The translations under genes and the position numbers were made by a program. A model generated the notes under the pieces. It had not been told where the DNA came from. It worked only from the letters and a program-made list of their open reading frames with translations, and did no database searches. Of a stretch of DNA of 12,147 bases, positions 1 through 7,556 are shown piece after piece. Within the stretch, counting starts at the first letter, position 1; every line of letters starts with the position of its first letter. This stretch comes from Nitrosomonadales bacterium (GTDB lineage Bacteria > Pseudomonadota > Gammaproteobacteria > Burkholderiales > SG8-41): assembly GCA_009885185.1 (NCBI GenBank), contig VFLF01000922.1:1-12147 (forward strand). The letters are read 5' to 3'.

Positions 1-525
1 CATTCGCGCCGCATGCGCAAAGACTTTGGCGGATGAAGCGCACGCCGAAGACACCGTCACCGCGGGGCCGCTCAAGCCTAAATAGCGTTGCACAAAATCC
101 GCCAGAGAAAATGTATTCTGCGTTTCGGCGTAGTGATAGTCCGCTGGCAACATCCCTGTAACCGGATCGCGGTGGCGATAGGCAAGCTCGGTCTGCAAAA
201 TGCCCGACGTGCTGGTACCCATGAAAACACCGATGCGCGCCGCGCCGTATTTTTCACACGCTTGCGCTACGGCGAGCGCGTATCCATCCACCTCCAGACC
301 CATTTGCGCGAGCCGGTTGTTGCGGCAGTCATACGCGTGAAGATCGGGTCTCACGCGAAAGTCGTCCAATCCCGCAACCTGTCCGATCCAGGTATCGAGC
401 ACAGCCGTCTCAAAATCACAGGCAGCCAATCCCGAGCGCCTTTCACGCAACGCGCACGTGATCGATGCCGCGCCCGCACCGAGGCTGTTGATGATGGAAA
501 AATGGCGAATGGCGAGCGGTTGCAT
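1..525 (-). CDS. Beta-ketoacyl synthase of aryl-polyene type, partial (3' end outside window)
   Basis: This is the N-terminal 175 codons of a FabF-like ketosynthase; the reading frame runs off the left edge without a stop. Ketosynthases condense malonyl-ACP with a growing acyl chain. The thiolase-fold N-half is visible: an 'SLGAG' turn near residues 14-18, 'IGVFMGTSTSG' at 98-108, and the nucleophile motif SSACASSAK at 159-167, with Cys162 as the expected active-site cysteine. The His/His pair lies beyond the edge. Because the cysteine is present, this is a catalytic KS (ApeO-like) rather than a chain-length factor. The ATG at 525-523 follows the hydrolase stop (TAG, 529-527) by one base. No good Shine-Dalgarno is seen, so translation is probably coupled. 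Family and pathway are inferred from the motif and the operon. Which of the KS genes found in such clusters it matches is less certain. Confidence 0.9.
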   Translation of the reverse strand, partial: MQPLAIRHFSIINSLGAGAASITCALRERRSGLAACDFETAVLDTWIGQVAGLDDFRVRPDLHAYDCRNNRLAQMGLEVDGYALAVAQACEKYGAARIGVFMGTSTSGILQTELAYRHRDPVTGMLPADYHYAETQNTFSLADFVQRYLGLSGPAVTVSSACASSAKVFAHAARM

Positions 526-526
526 G

Positions 527-1258
527 CTATGCGGAGAGCGCCGTCATGCCCAAGGCAGTGACCGCCTCATCGTGCGAAGAGGTTGCGGCGTCGAAAAACA
601 TGTTTTGATCCAGCAGGTGACGCCACAAACCGGCCCACGTCGCCCAATCGTGCCCGCCCGGTATGCTTATTTTCCGCGCGGCAGGCAATCGCTCTGCCAG
701 CAATTGGCTGGTCACGACAAAACGATCCTCGGCCCCACAACCCAGGTAAATCTTCGGCGATGCCTCCATCGCGAACGGGCAAGTTTTAATCCACGCCAGC
801 AGACGACGCTCATCGTCGTCCTCTTTGATGACACCGGATTGCCAACGCGCCAACCCGCCCGCCCCTACCACCTCGGCTATGGTTCCGCTTACCCCCAGAT
901 AGGGGGCCAGCAGGATGACACCCTCGATGTCCGCCGGGTATTCGCTGGCGTACATTAACGCGCCCATGCCGCCCAATGAAATACCCATGAGCCAAATCCG
1001 CCGGTACCCCCTGGCGCGCGCCGGTGCAATGATGTCATGCGTCAGTTGCCGGATAAGGCTGCGCTCAAGGTAATAACCCAGATGCGTATCCACCGCCACG
1101 ACATCGATGGGCAGACTGCGTTCGCGCAAAGCCTGTACAAATCCGTAATCCACCATATCTTGCGGACTGCCTTTGGCGCACGGCAACATCACCAGCAGAA
1201 TGCGGTCGGCGGCAGACTGCGGCGCCGCATCGTAGACGGCATCCATTGTCATTGTCAT
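527..1258 (-). CDS. Alpha/beta hydrolase in polyene operon
   Basis: This 243-residue protein has the alpha/beta-hydrolase signature. The nucleophile elbow GISLGGMG puts Ser94 at the active site, GAEDRF gives the likely acid Asp178, and PGGHDW gives His203, so the triad looks complete. No signal peptide or membrane segment is seen, which suggests a cytoplasmic enzyme. The ATG overlaps the exporter stop by four bases (ATGA). The start reads MTMTM, so the third or fifth residue could also be the start. Its substrate cannot be read from the sequence. In the operon it lies between exporter and ketosynthase, where the E. coli/Xenorhabdus aryl-polyene order has a DUF3261 lipoprotein. It could act as a thioesterase or esterase that releases or edits polyene thioesters, standing in for the missing hot-dog thioesterase. 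That role is inference; the fold is well supported. Confidence 0.88.
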   Translation of the reverse strand: MTMTMDAVYDAAPQSAADRILLVMLPCAKGSPQDMVDYGFVQALRERSLPIDVVAVDTHLGYYLERSLIRQLTHDIIAPARARGYRRIWLMGISLGGMGALMYASEYPADIEGVILLAPYLGVSGTIAEVVGAGGLARWQSGVIKEDDDERRLLAWIKTCPFAMEASPKIYLGCGAEDRFVVTSQLLAERLPAARKISIPGGHDWATWAGLWRHLLDQNMFFDAATSSHDEAVTALGMTALSA

Positions 1259-3642
1259 GGCAGCATCACCGCAGGGGCAGGTCCGCGTGCAATCAGGATG
1301 GCGGAAAACGCCAGGCTCAGGATCGCGCCGATGGCGACCGTGCTGCCGATGGCATGCAACACCGGCACTTTAGAAAAGGCCAGCAGGCCGAAACCGATGG
1401 TGGTAGTCACATTGGCAAACAGCAGTGACACCAGCGTGCGCTCACGCTCTTGATCAGTCGCCGCTTGCCGTTCAAAGAACAACGCATAGTTGGAACCGAT
1501 CGCGACCACCAGCAACAGGCCGACCAGATGAAAAATGGACAAGGGGTTGCCATTCATCACAAGCAAGCTGAAGGTGATCGTCACCGCTGCCGCCAGTGGC
1601 GCCAACACCTCCAGTACGCGGCGTGGCGAACGCAGGCTTGCCAGTAACAGCAGCACAATGGCGCCCGTGCCCAGCAATGCGTAGGTGATGATTTCGCGGC
1701 GATAGGTCTGGTACAACGCATCAGATTCGTGCTTTAAGTCAATCAGCAGCGCCGGCTTGTCCGGTACCCGCTGGATGTCACGTGCGATGGCCGCGGCGTC
1801 GCTCACGCCGCGTAGCGGCAGCATCGCCGTCCAACCCGTCGTCCCGCCCGCTGCCTCCCCGCTGGCGCGTTTCACCAGCAGCGAATCCAGCTTTAACGCC
1901 AGCACAGTACCTTGCAGGCTGGCGTTGGTCAGTAACGGTTGCACGCTGGCGGCAGCCACATCGCGCAGAAAGGGCTCGAACAGGCCGTCACGAAAGGGCA
2001 AACCTTGCTGCGCTTCATAAAGATTTTTAAGCAGTGACTCGGCATCGGGCAACGCCGCCTGACGGGCACGCTGTGACGCGGCACTGGGTAGATAAACGGA
2101 GGGTGACTCAAAACCCTGCAACTGGCCGCGCTGAACCGATCCTCGAAGAATGGCGGATATTTTTTCGCTTGCCTGGAGAGCGGCTTCCTGGTCCGCTGCA
2201 TGAATGACGACCAGATGACGCACATCCGGCGCGCCAATATCGCGCCGCAATTGCTCGTCGAGCATGCGGTCGCTGCCGGCTATCGGACTCAGGCTCGCCA
2301 GTTCGTCGCTCCAGAAAGGACCGCGTTGCGCGGCGAGGAACACTACCGCGAGCGCTACGCCCAGTATCAGCGGATAGCGCAGCACCGGCGCCCATCGCGT
2401 CACGCTGGTCATCTTGGGCGCCAGACCTGCGGTCGTATTCACGGTAAATCCCTGCGGCAGCAGTGCCGGCAGCACATAGCGTGTAACCGCCACCGCCATA
2501 ACCAGTCCGGCAATGGAAAACAACCCCAATTGCGCAAGTCCTGGAAAACCCGACAACAGCATGGCGCCGAAGCCGCAGATCGACGTCAGCAATCCCAGGC
2601 GTAACGTCGGCCAGATGCGGGTCAGCGTGTCATCCGGCGTGGCGCCGGGCGTGATTTGCGTGAACAGGTAGATGGCGTAATCCACCGCTTCGCCGATCAG
2701 CGTGGCGCCAAACCCCAGCGTGATACCGTGTACCGCGCCGAAACCCAGACTCACCGCGGCCACACCCACCAGCGCGCCGCTGACTACCGGCAACAGGCCG
2801 AGCAGCAATACCCGCGGTGAGCGGTACAACACCAACAGTAGCGCGGCAACCAACGTCGTCGCAATAATGGAAAATCGTAAAGCATCCGCTTTAATCCGGG
2901 CACGGGTAGTCACGGAAAAAACGCCCGGTCCGCTGAGCAATAATTGCTGTCCACTCGTGGCATTCGCGGCGTTGGTGCCGGCTGCACTCAAAAATGCCCC
3001 CTGAATCAACACTAAGGCGCGTTCCTGCGCGTCGATGTCGTATCCTGCGGCGCGCGTCTGCGCCACCAGCAACGCGCGTTTGCCGTCTTTGGAAAACCAC
3101 ACGCCCTCCTGTACGTCAGGCTTGGCCAGGCCTTCCAGTTGTTCCAGCACGCGCAACATCTCACTGCTCGGGTCCTGCGGCAGAATGCGCCGCACCAGCA
3201 CACTGGCGGGCGAGCCCAGCAGTTGCAGATTTTCCTCCAGCGCCACGCGCAGTGCCGCACTGGAGAAATGTTCCGCGCTGACAGCCGGACTCAACAAGTA
3301 GCGATTGCGCCACAGAAACTCGCGATCGGTCGCCAGCCCGGTCTCCTCGCCATTGCTAATGGCAATGAAATCCGTCTGCCGGCTGCGCAATGCCGCCGCT
3401 AAATGTCTACTGGTTTGCGCTACCGCCGCCGGAGCCGCGCCTTCGATGCCGATGAGGATAAGCCGCGACACCACGCCATCGCGCAACTGCTCCACCAGCA
3501 CCTGTTGCACCGGCGTGGGCACGCGCGGCAGAAACGCGGACAAATCCGCACTAAATTCTGTCCTTGCGATAACCGCAACGCAAACCGCAACTGCGGCAAG
3601 CCAGACAGTGATCGCCCAGCGTGACGAAGCCCTCGCCGTCAC
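1255..3642 (-). CDS. apeM: MMPL/RND-type exporter of aryl-polyene cluster
   Basis: This is a 795-residue inner-membrane transporter of the RND superfamily, MMPL branch. In APE clusters this protein is thought to move the finished polyene lipid out of the inner membrane. The two-fold RND layout is visible: TM1 (about 9-26), a large periplasmic loop (about 27-255), five TMs (about 256-395), TM7 (about 422-438), a second periplasmic loop (about 440-648), and five more TMs (about 650-787). TM4 carries GEAVDYAIY with an Asp321-Tyr322 pair, the usual proton-relay position. The equivalent place in the second half reads GSNYALFF, with Asn718 in place of Asp. The start is GTG at 3642, overlapping the LolA-like stop (GTGA), with a GGAGA Shine-Dalgarno about six bases upstream. 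The 3' end overlaps the hydrolase start. The gene letter is assigned by family and order. Confidence 0.92.
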   Translation of the reverse strand: MTARASSRWAITVWLAAVAVCVAVIARTEFSADLSAFLPRVPTPVQQVLVEQLRDGVVSRLILIGIEGAAPAAVAQTSRHLAAALRSRQTDFIAISNGEETGLATDREFLWRNRYLLSPAVSAEHFSSAALRVALEENLQLLGSPASVLVRRILPQDPSSEMLRVLEQLEGLAKPDVQEGVWFSKDGKRALLVAQTRAAGYDIDAQERALVLIQGAFLSAAGTNAANATSGQQLLLSGPGVFSVTTRARIKADALRFSIIATTLVAALLLVLYRSPRVLLLGLLPVVSGALVGVAAVSLGFGAVHGITLGFGATLIGEAVDYAIYLFTQITPGATPDDTLTRIWPTLRLGLLTSICGFGAMLLSGFPGLAQLGLFSIAGLVMAVAVTRYVLPALLPQGFTVNTTAGLAPKMTSVTRWAPVLRYPLILGVALAVVFLAAQRGPFWSDELASLSPIAGSDRMLDEQLRRDIGAPDVRHLVVIHAADQEAALQASEKISAILRGSVQRGQLQGFESPSVYLPSAASQRARQAALPDAESLLKNLYEAQQGLPFRDGLFEPFLRDVAAASVQPLLTNASLQGTVLALKLDSLLVKRASGEAAGGTTGWTAMLPLRGVSDAAAIARDIQRVPDKPALLIDLKHESDALYQTYRREIITYALLGTGAIVLLLLASLRSPRRVLEVLAPLAAAVTITFSLLVMNGNPLSIFHLVGLLLVVAIGSNYALFFERQAATDQERERTLVSLLFANVTTTIGFGLLAFSKVPVLHAIGSTVAIGAILSLAFSAILIARGPAPAVMLP

Positions 3643-4265
3643 GGCGTCTCTCCCGTGAGCGTTGTGATCGTCATGACGGAGCGGTCGCCTTCAGTCTCAA
3701 TTATCTCAACGGAGCGCACCTGGTTGCCGCTGCCGCTGATGTTAATTTCCTTCACCACGTTTTGCATTTTCAGCTCAGCCGGTTTGAGCGACAACCGCCA
3801 CTGTTCTTCGCTGCCTGTCAGACTGGCCCTGTAAAAACGGTTTAAGGTCTGCAGATCGCCAGCCAGCGTTGAGCGGATGCTCTCGACCAGGGCCCAGATA
3901 ACAGGATAATCCTGCAACACCAGCGTACGGCGCTGGTTGCGGTCTTTATATTCAATGCTGAGCTTGTTCTGATCCAGCACCAGCGTTTCCGGTTTGGGCA
4001 GCAGCGTGACTTTTTCCAGACGACCCGGTGCGGTGTAAACCAGCGTGCCGGAGGCGTCCAACGGCGCATTCAGCATCGCCATGTATTTGCGCTCGACGAA
4101 CTTGCCTTTGGCGGACTTCACCTGCCGCAGGTTTTGCATGAGTTGCTCAATGCCCCATGCCGTTGCCGCCTCCGCAGCGGTAGCCGCCACGCCGGTTGCA
4201 GCCAGCAGGAACGCTGCCAGCACAATCAACATGGGCCTTATCAGTCGTCTAGCGCCAGAAGTCAT
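3639..4265 (-). CDS. apeL: LolA-like outer-membrane lipoprotein carrier protein
   Basis: This is a periplasmic LolA-fold protein of about 208 residues, counted from the ATG at 4265. The chosen start gives a classical signal peptide: a basic n-region (MTSGARRLIRP), a hydrophobic core (MLIVLAAFLLAATGV) and a likely cleavage after ATAAEA. The mature part shows LolA features, including 'QVKSAKGKFVERKYMAML', 'SGTLVYTAPGRLEKV' and an 'LVLDQNKLSIEYKDRNQ' strand pair. In aryl-polyene clusters such a protein is thought to carry the lipid-like product across the periplasm together with the MMPL exporter encoded directly after it. An earlier ATG at 4292 (MRLTTGITSM) would overlap the upstream acyltransferase by 44 bases. 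The ATG at 4265 leaves a 17-base overlap, and a later ATG at 4232 would lose the basic n-region. The 3' end overlaps the exporter start by four bases. Confidence 0.85.
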   Translation of the reverse strand: MTSGARRLIRPMLIVLAAFLLAATGVAATAAEAATAWGIEQLMQNLRQVKSAKGKFVERKYMAMLNAPLDASGTLVYTAPGRLEKVTLLPKPETLVLDQNKLSIEYKDRNQRRTLVLQDYPVIWALVESIRSTLAGDLQTLNRFYRASLTGSEEQWRLSLKPAELKMQNVVKEINISGSGNQVRSVEIIETEGDRSVMTITTLTGETP

Positions 4266-5148
4266 AGAAGTTATACCAGTTGTAAGGCGCATCGCGGCAG
4301 TAGTGTTCCAAGCGCGTCACATAACGCTGTAGCGCTTGTTCGATGAGAACGTCCCGCGTTGCGCCAGGCGCCTTCCACGTATCGACCAGACGTTCAAAAT
4401 AGATATCGTAGCGATTGCCGCCGCGATACAAACCGAACATCATCACCAAAGGCTGTTTCAAGGTAGCCGCGAGACGAAACGGGCCACTCGGAAAACGCGC
4501 CTGCTCGCCCAGGAACGGACAGGCAACGGTGCCCTCACCCTGAAATGTGCGATCACCCAGCATGCCGATGATTTCGCCCCGCTTCAGCGCTGCGTCCACT
4601 TTAAGCATGGCATCTACTTTGCCCAAGGAAATAACCTGGAGGCTAAGGTCCGGGTTAATGGCACGGAGTACCGCGTTAAATTTTTTTGAGTTCTCTTCGT
4701 ACATCACGAGACTGATGCGTGCTGCCGTGTTGTGCCTGCCGAGTGCGCGAATAATCTCAAAGCTGCCCATATGCGCGCCCAGCAGAAAGCATCCTTCGCC
4801 GCGTGTGATCATGCCGGCGAGAATGTCTTCGTTATGCACATGCACGTCGAACCGCGTGTATTGATTGTTGAACAGAAACACACGATCCAGCAGCGTGGCG
4901 GCAAACGCATGGCAGTGACGGAATGCGTCCGCAAGCCCCGGCTCTCGATTCAGCGCCTTGCGCAAATATTTTGTCGATGCGGCATGCGATGCCGGTGAAA
5001 AAAACAGAAAATACACGCAGATCGGATAGAGCAGCAATCGTGCCGCGGGGCGGCCCAGCTTCAGCGCCACCCACACCATCAGACGCATCGCCCGCGTGTT
5101 GCTGCGCTCGGGACGAACCACCCATTCCGGACGCGGACGTGCATCCAC
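4249..5148 (-). CDS. Solo LpxL/HtrB-type lysophospholipid acyltransferase
   Basis: This is a membrane-associated acyltransferase of about 299 residues. The catalytic HX4E motif is clear (HMGSFE, His126 and Glu131), followed by 'GMLGDRTF' (196-202), which matches the (A/G)DR substrate-binding block of the LpxL family. A hydrophobic N-terminal anchor covers about residues 34-52. The C-terminus 'YNWYNFYDFW' is typical of the acyltransferase part of ApeJ proteins. In the reference clusters ApeJ is a fusion of a family 2 glycosyltransferase with this domain; no glycosyltransferase part is present here. It probably transfers the polyene acyl chain to a lipid or sugar acceptor. The start is uncertain: GTG at 5148 gives MDARPRPEW and keeps the family-like 'EW..RPERSN' segment; ATG at 5088 would lose it. 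The frame is also open upstream into the dehydratase gene. No Shine-Dalgarno is well placed for the GTG. Confidence 0.85.
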   Translation of the reverse strand: MDARPRPEWVVRPERSNTRAMRLMVWVALKLGRPAARLLLYPICVYFLFFSPASHAASTKYLRKALNREPGLADAFRHCHAFAATLLDRVFLFNNQYTRFDVHVHNEDILAGMITRGEGCFLLGAHMGSFEIIRALGRHNTAARISLVMYEENSKKFNAVLRAINPDLSLQVISLGKVDAMLKVDAALKRGEIIGMLGDRTFQGEGTVACPFLGEQARFPSGPFRLAATLKQPLVMMFGLYRGGNRYDIYFERLVDTWKAPGATRDVLIEQALQRYVTRLEHYCRDAPYNWYNFYDFWR

Positions 5149-5198
5149 ACCGGGTTTGCGCGAGTTGCGGGGCGGGCCCGCATCCTCCGGCCTGCTGT

Positions 5199-5510
5199 CT
5201 AGGCCGGAGAGGATAGGGCCTCCTTTTTCAGCAAGCCGGTCAATACTGTTTTTTTATCGACCGAGCATGCGAATTTCACCGCGCCGGCGCCAGTAACTGA
5301 ATACTCGATTCTGACATGATCGCCGGGCCGAGCCGGATACAGGAATTTGGCGGACATCGTCTGCGAAGGCCACTGGCTCAAATCCACCCCGGCTTCAATG
5401 GCCCGTAATGTTTCACTCAATAACACTGCCCCCGGGATAATGGGATTTCCCGGAAAATGCCCTTGTGCAGCCGGATGATCCAGCGAGAAAAATCGTACGG
5501 CGGTGCTCAT
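5199..5510 (-). CDS. apeI: Small FabZ-like 3-hydroxyacyl-ACP dehydratase
   Basis: This is a 103-residue single hot-dog-fold dehydratase, shorter than the roughly 150 residues of housekeeping FabZ and close to the short ApeI type. The signature HPAAQGHFPGNPIIPGAVLLSE contains the expected catalytic His18 (GHF) and Glu33. A later strand, 'MSAKFLYPARPGDHVRIEY', is also FabZ-like. The enzyme should remove water from 3-hydroxyacyl-ACP to give the trans-2-enoyl chain, which repeated without reduction yields the conjugated polyene. The ATG follows the ligase stop by two bases, so coupling is likely. Near the 3' end the codons GAT AAA AAA ACA form a run of seven A, and the -1 frame from there is open into the acyltransferase gene (see findings). 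Confidence 0.9.
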   Translation of the reverse strand: MSTAVRFFSLDHPAAQGHFPGNPIIPGAVLLSETLRAIEAGVDLSQWPSQTMSAKFLYPARPGDHVRIEYSVTGAGAVKFACSVDKKTVLTGLLKKEALSSPA

Positions 5511-5512
5511 GG

Positions 5513-6859
5513 CTATATCGCTTTCGCTCCGCGCATGGCGAAGAGCTGCTGGAGGGCCTGACGCGGCAATTTGCCGGTGTCGTTACGAGGTAAAGCGTCG
5601 ACCAGACACAGCGGGCGTGGAAGAAACACTGCGTCGATGCGGCTACGCAGGGCGTCCATCACTGTCTTGCTGGTGAGCCCCGGCGCTACCACGAAAGCCG
5701 TGAGCCGGGTCACCTCTCCCGCCGCTTCGTCAGGCATCAGGAACACGCCATCGCCCACGCCAGTGATGGAATTCAGGTGATAGTTCAGACTCGCGAGCGA
5801 CGTGCGCTTGCCCCCAATGTTCACCAAGTCCTCCGTTCTGCCGTGCAGCAAAAACTGGTCGTCAGCGCATAACTCGATGACATCGTGCAATAACACCTCG
5901 CTTTCCACGTGTCCGCCAATGACCGAAGTCCCGCGTGCATCCTGGCACAACCGGACGCCCGGAAGCACTCGCCACGTCACGGATTCGACCGTGCGTCGAG
6001 TGGCGATCTGCCCTGCTTCAGTGCAACCGTAAATTTCATGCAGCGGCGCGGCAAAGCGCGCTTCTGCCGCGACCGCCAGTTGCGGCGGCAGCGGCGCGGT
6101 AGCGCACAGCAGAAAATCCAATTTCGGCAGAGCAGCCGTTTCAGCCAACAAAGCGCGTAAGTGAATCGGCGTGGTGATCAGACCACGCGGTCGCGGCAGC
6201 GCGGCAAGCTCGGCAAGAATCTCGACCGGATAAAATGGCCGCCCGGCATGTAATGCCATGCCGCCTTGTGTCGGCATCAGCACAGTGGATTCCAATCCAT
6301 ACATATGCTGTGGTGGCACGGTACCGAGTACCGTCATCCCCGGATACGCCCGCATGTCCAGACGCTCGATCTCCGCCGCGGCACCGCGAACCAGGCTGCC
6401 CCAGGATTTTTCGTTGGGCACCGGTTGACCCGTCGAGCCCGAGGTGAAGATGATGGCGGCAATCTGCCCTGCGGGGATGTGCGGAATCGACGGTACCGCA
6501 GAATCCGCGGCATCCGGATCTGACAACAGAGGAAAGAACACCGTTTCCATTGGCCGGCAATCGGTGGCGCCGTCGGTCAGACAATACACATCGGCATAGT
6601 GTTGGCTGAGCCGCCCGATCAGATCAGGCGTATGGTTGGGCGGCAGCAAGCTGATTTGGCGCCGCAGCAGGGCCGCAAAGAAACCAACAGCGAAATGGTA
6701 GCGATCAGCGCTCAGGTTGAGGATATAGCGCCGATCAGGAAGCAGTGCCGCCAACTGCGCGATATCCCGCAGGAAGCAATCCACGCCGATGGATCGGCGG
6801 TTACGGTAGGCCACTACCGCGTTATCGCGATACGCACGTATCAAAGGGAGGCTGGTCAT
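5513..6859 (-). CDS. apeH: Acyl-AMP ligase (starter-unit activating enzyme)
   Basis: This is a 448-residue ANL-superfamily adenylate-forming enzyme. Core motifs are all present: A3 phosphate-binding TSGSTGQPVPNEK (139-151), A5 YGCTE (277-281), A7-like LHGRTED (338-344) and A10 PRNDTGK with the adenylation Lys430. It is shorter than usual acyl-CoA synthetases (500 or more residues), as in ApeH, which loads an aromatic acid such as 4-hydroxybenzoate or a cinnamate-type acid onto the ACP. That substrate is inference from the pathway. I chose ATG at 6859 because it begins a family-like MTSLPLIRAY ten bases after the stop of the previous gene (TGA 6872-6870). The frame stays open up to 7015, but that would overlap the upstream gene by 146 bases. 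A GTG two codons earlier (6865) is a possible alternative start. Confidence 0.9.
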   Translation of the reverse strand: MTSLPLIRAYRDNAVVAYRNRRSIGVDCFLRDIAQLAALLPDRRYILNLSADRYHFAVGFFAALLRRQISLLPPNHTPDLIGRLSQHYADVYCLTDGATDCRPMETVFFPLLSDPDAADSAVPSIPHIPAGQIAAIIFTSGSTGQPVPNEKSWGSLVRGAAAEIERLDMRAYPGMTVLGTVPPQHMYGLESTVLMPTQGGMALHAGRPFYPVEILAELAALPRPRGLITTPIHLRALLAETAALPKLDFLLCATAPLPPQLAVAAEARFAAPLHEIYGCTEAGQIATRRTVESVTWRVLPGVRLCQDARGTSVIGGHVESEVLLHDVIELCADDQFLLHGRTEDLVNIGGKRTSLASLNYHLNSITGVGDGVFLMPDEAAGEVTRLTAFVVAPGLTSKTVMDALRSRIDAVFLPRPLCLVDALPRNDTGKLPRQALQQLFAMRGAKAI

Positions 6860-6869
6860 GTTCACTATA

Positions 6870-7556
6870 TCAGGGCTGCTTAACGCCGGCGGTGGTGGCC
6901 GCAAGCGCGCCATCGTTTCCATCGTTGGCACGATTCGTAAACGCGCGTATGCCGTCAAACAAGGATGCCTGTAGAAACGCAGGATGGCGCACGATACGAT
7001 AGACATACTCGCCAATAAACATCATTGCCAGCAAGGGAAAATTCAGCACGTTGATGAACAATGACCAGACGCTGAGTGGGGAAAATTTAAACAGCATCGC
7101 AGAACCCAGTATTTGCAGCGCAAAAAAAACGCACCACGCGTAGGTCACGCGACGCGCGTAGACTTCCATCGCCGGCGGCAGCGCGCCATGCACGCGGCGC
7201 GCAAACAGCGTCACGAGCGGCTCTTTCCCGGGGCGCAGCGTTTGGCCAAAAAGCCACAGCAAGGACAGATAAATCGCCGCGTGAGGAACGCCGTACGCAG
7301 CAGCGGGCCCCCATATTGGCTGTTGCTCCAAGCCATAAATTACCGAGGCCACCGCAAGCAAAATCAATAACCACCGCCACTTATGGGTGGCACAAGCGAC
7401 CACCCACCACGCCAGTGCGAGCAGTGGCAAAAAAGGCAGCGCTATGCGTATAGGCCCGATTTGCCCTCCTGCAACGACCGAATACACCAGAAACTGATAT
7501 CCGGCGCCCGTCAGCAAAATCAGTGCCGGCCACAGCCACCCCAGCCGGCGCATCAT
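6870..7556 (-). CDS. apeG: COG4648-type polytopic membrane protein
   Basis: This is a 228-residue integral inner-membrane protein with about six hydrophobic segments (roughly 7-28, 36-55, 61-76, 86-104, 136-155 and 163-183), a charged loop between segments 4 and 5, and a soluble Ala/Asn-rich tail. It matches the COG4648 membrane protein found between the ACP and AMP-ligase genes in aryl-polyene clusters. I base this on topology, the 'YGVPHAAIYLSLLWLFGQTL' and 'NFPLLAMMFIGEYVYR' segments, and position. Its biochemical role is not established; a scaffold for the soluble pathway enzymes at the membrane is one possibility. The start codons ATGATG (7556-7551) follow directly on the ACP stop (TAA 7559-7557), so either Met can be the first residue and translation is probably coupled. 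Confidence 0.85.
   Translation of the reverse strand: MMRRLGWLWPALILLTGAGYQFLVYSVVAGGQIGPIRIALPFLPLLALAWWVVACATHKWRWLLILLAVASVIYGLEQQPIWGPAAAYGVPHAAIYLSLLWLFGQTLRPGKEPLVTLFARRVHGALPPAMEVYARRVTYAWCVFFALQILGSAMLFKFSPLSVWSLFINVLNFPLLAMMFIGEYVYRIVRHPAFLQASLFDGIRAFTNRANDGNDGALAATTAGVKQP

Noticed and set aside
88..561. Plus-strand open frame of 157 codons
   Set aside because: It lies antisense to the ketosynthase gene, whose frame has a clear active-site motif; the predicted product is Arg/His-rich with no recognisable domain.
1037..3658. Several plus-strand open frames of 60-138 codons across the exporter gene
   Set aside because: They are antisense shadows of a GC-rich coding region; the minus frame alone has the RND topology and motifs.
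5080..5183. A 34-codon minus-strand frame with GGAGG next to its ATG and a TGATG junction with an internal Met of the acyltransferase
   Set aside because: GGAGG abuts the ATG with no spacer, and the frame overlaps the family-like N-terminal segment of the acyltransferase. Coupling by chance is more likely than a real gene.
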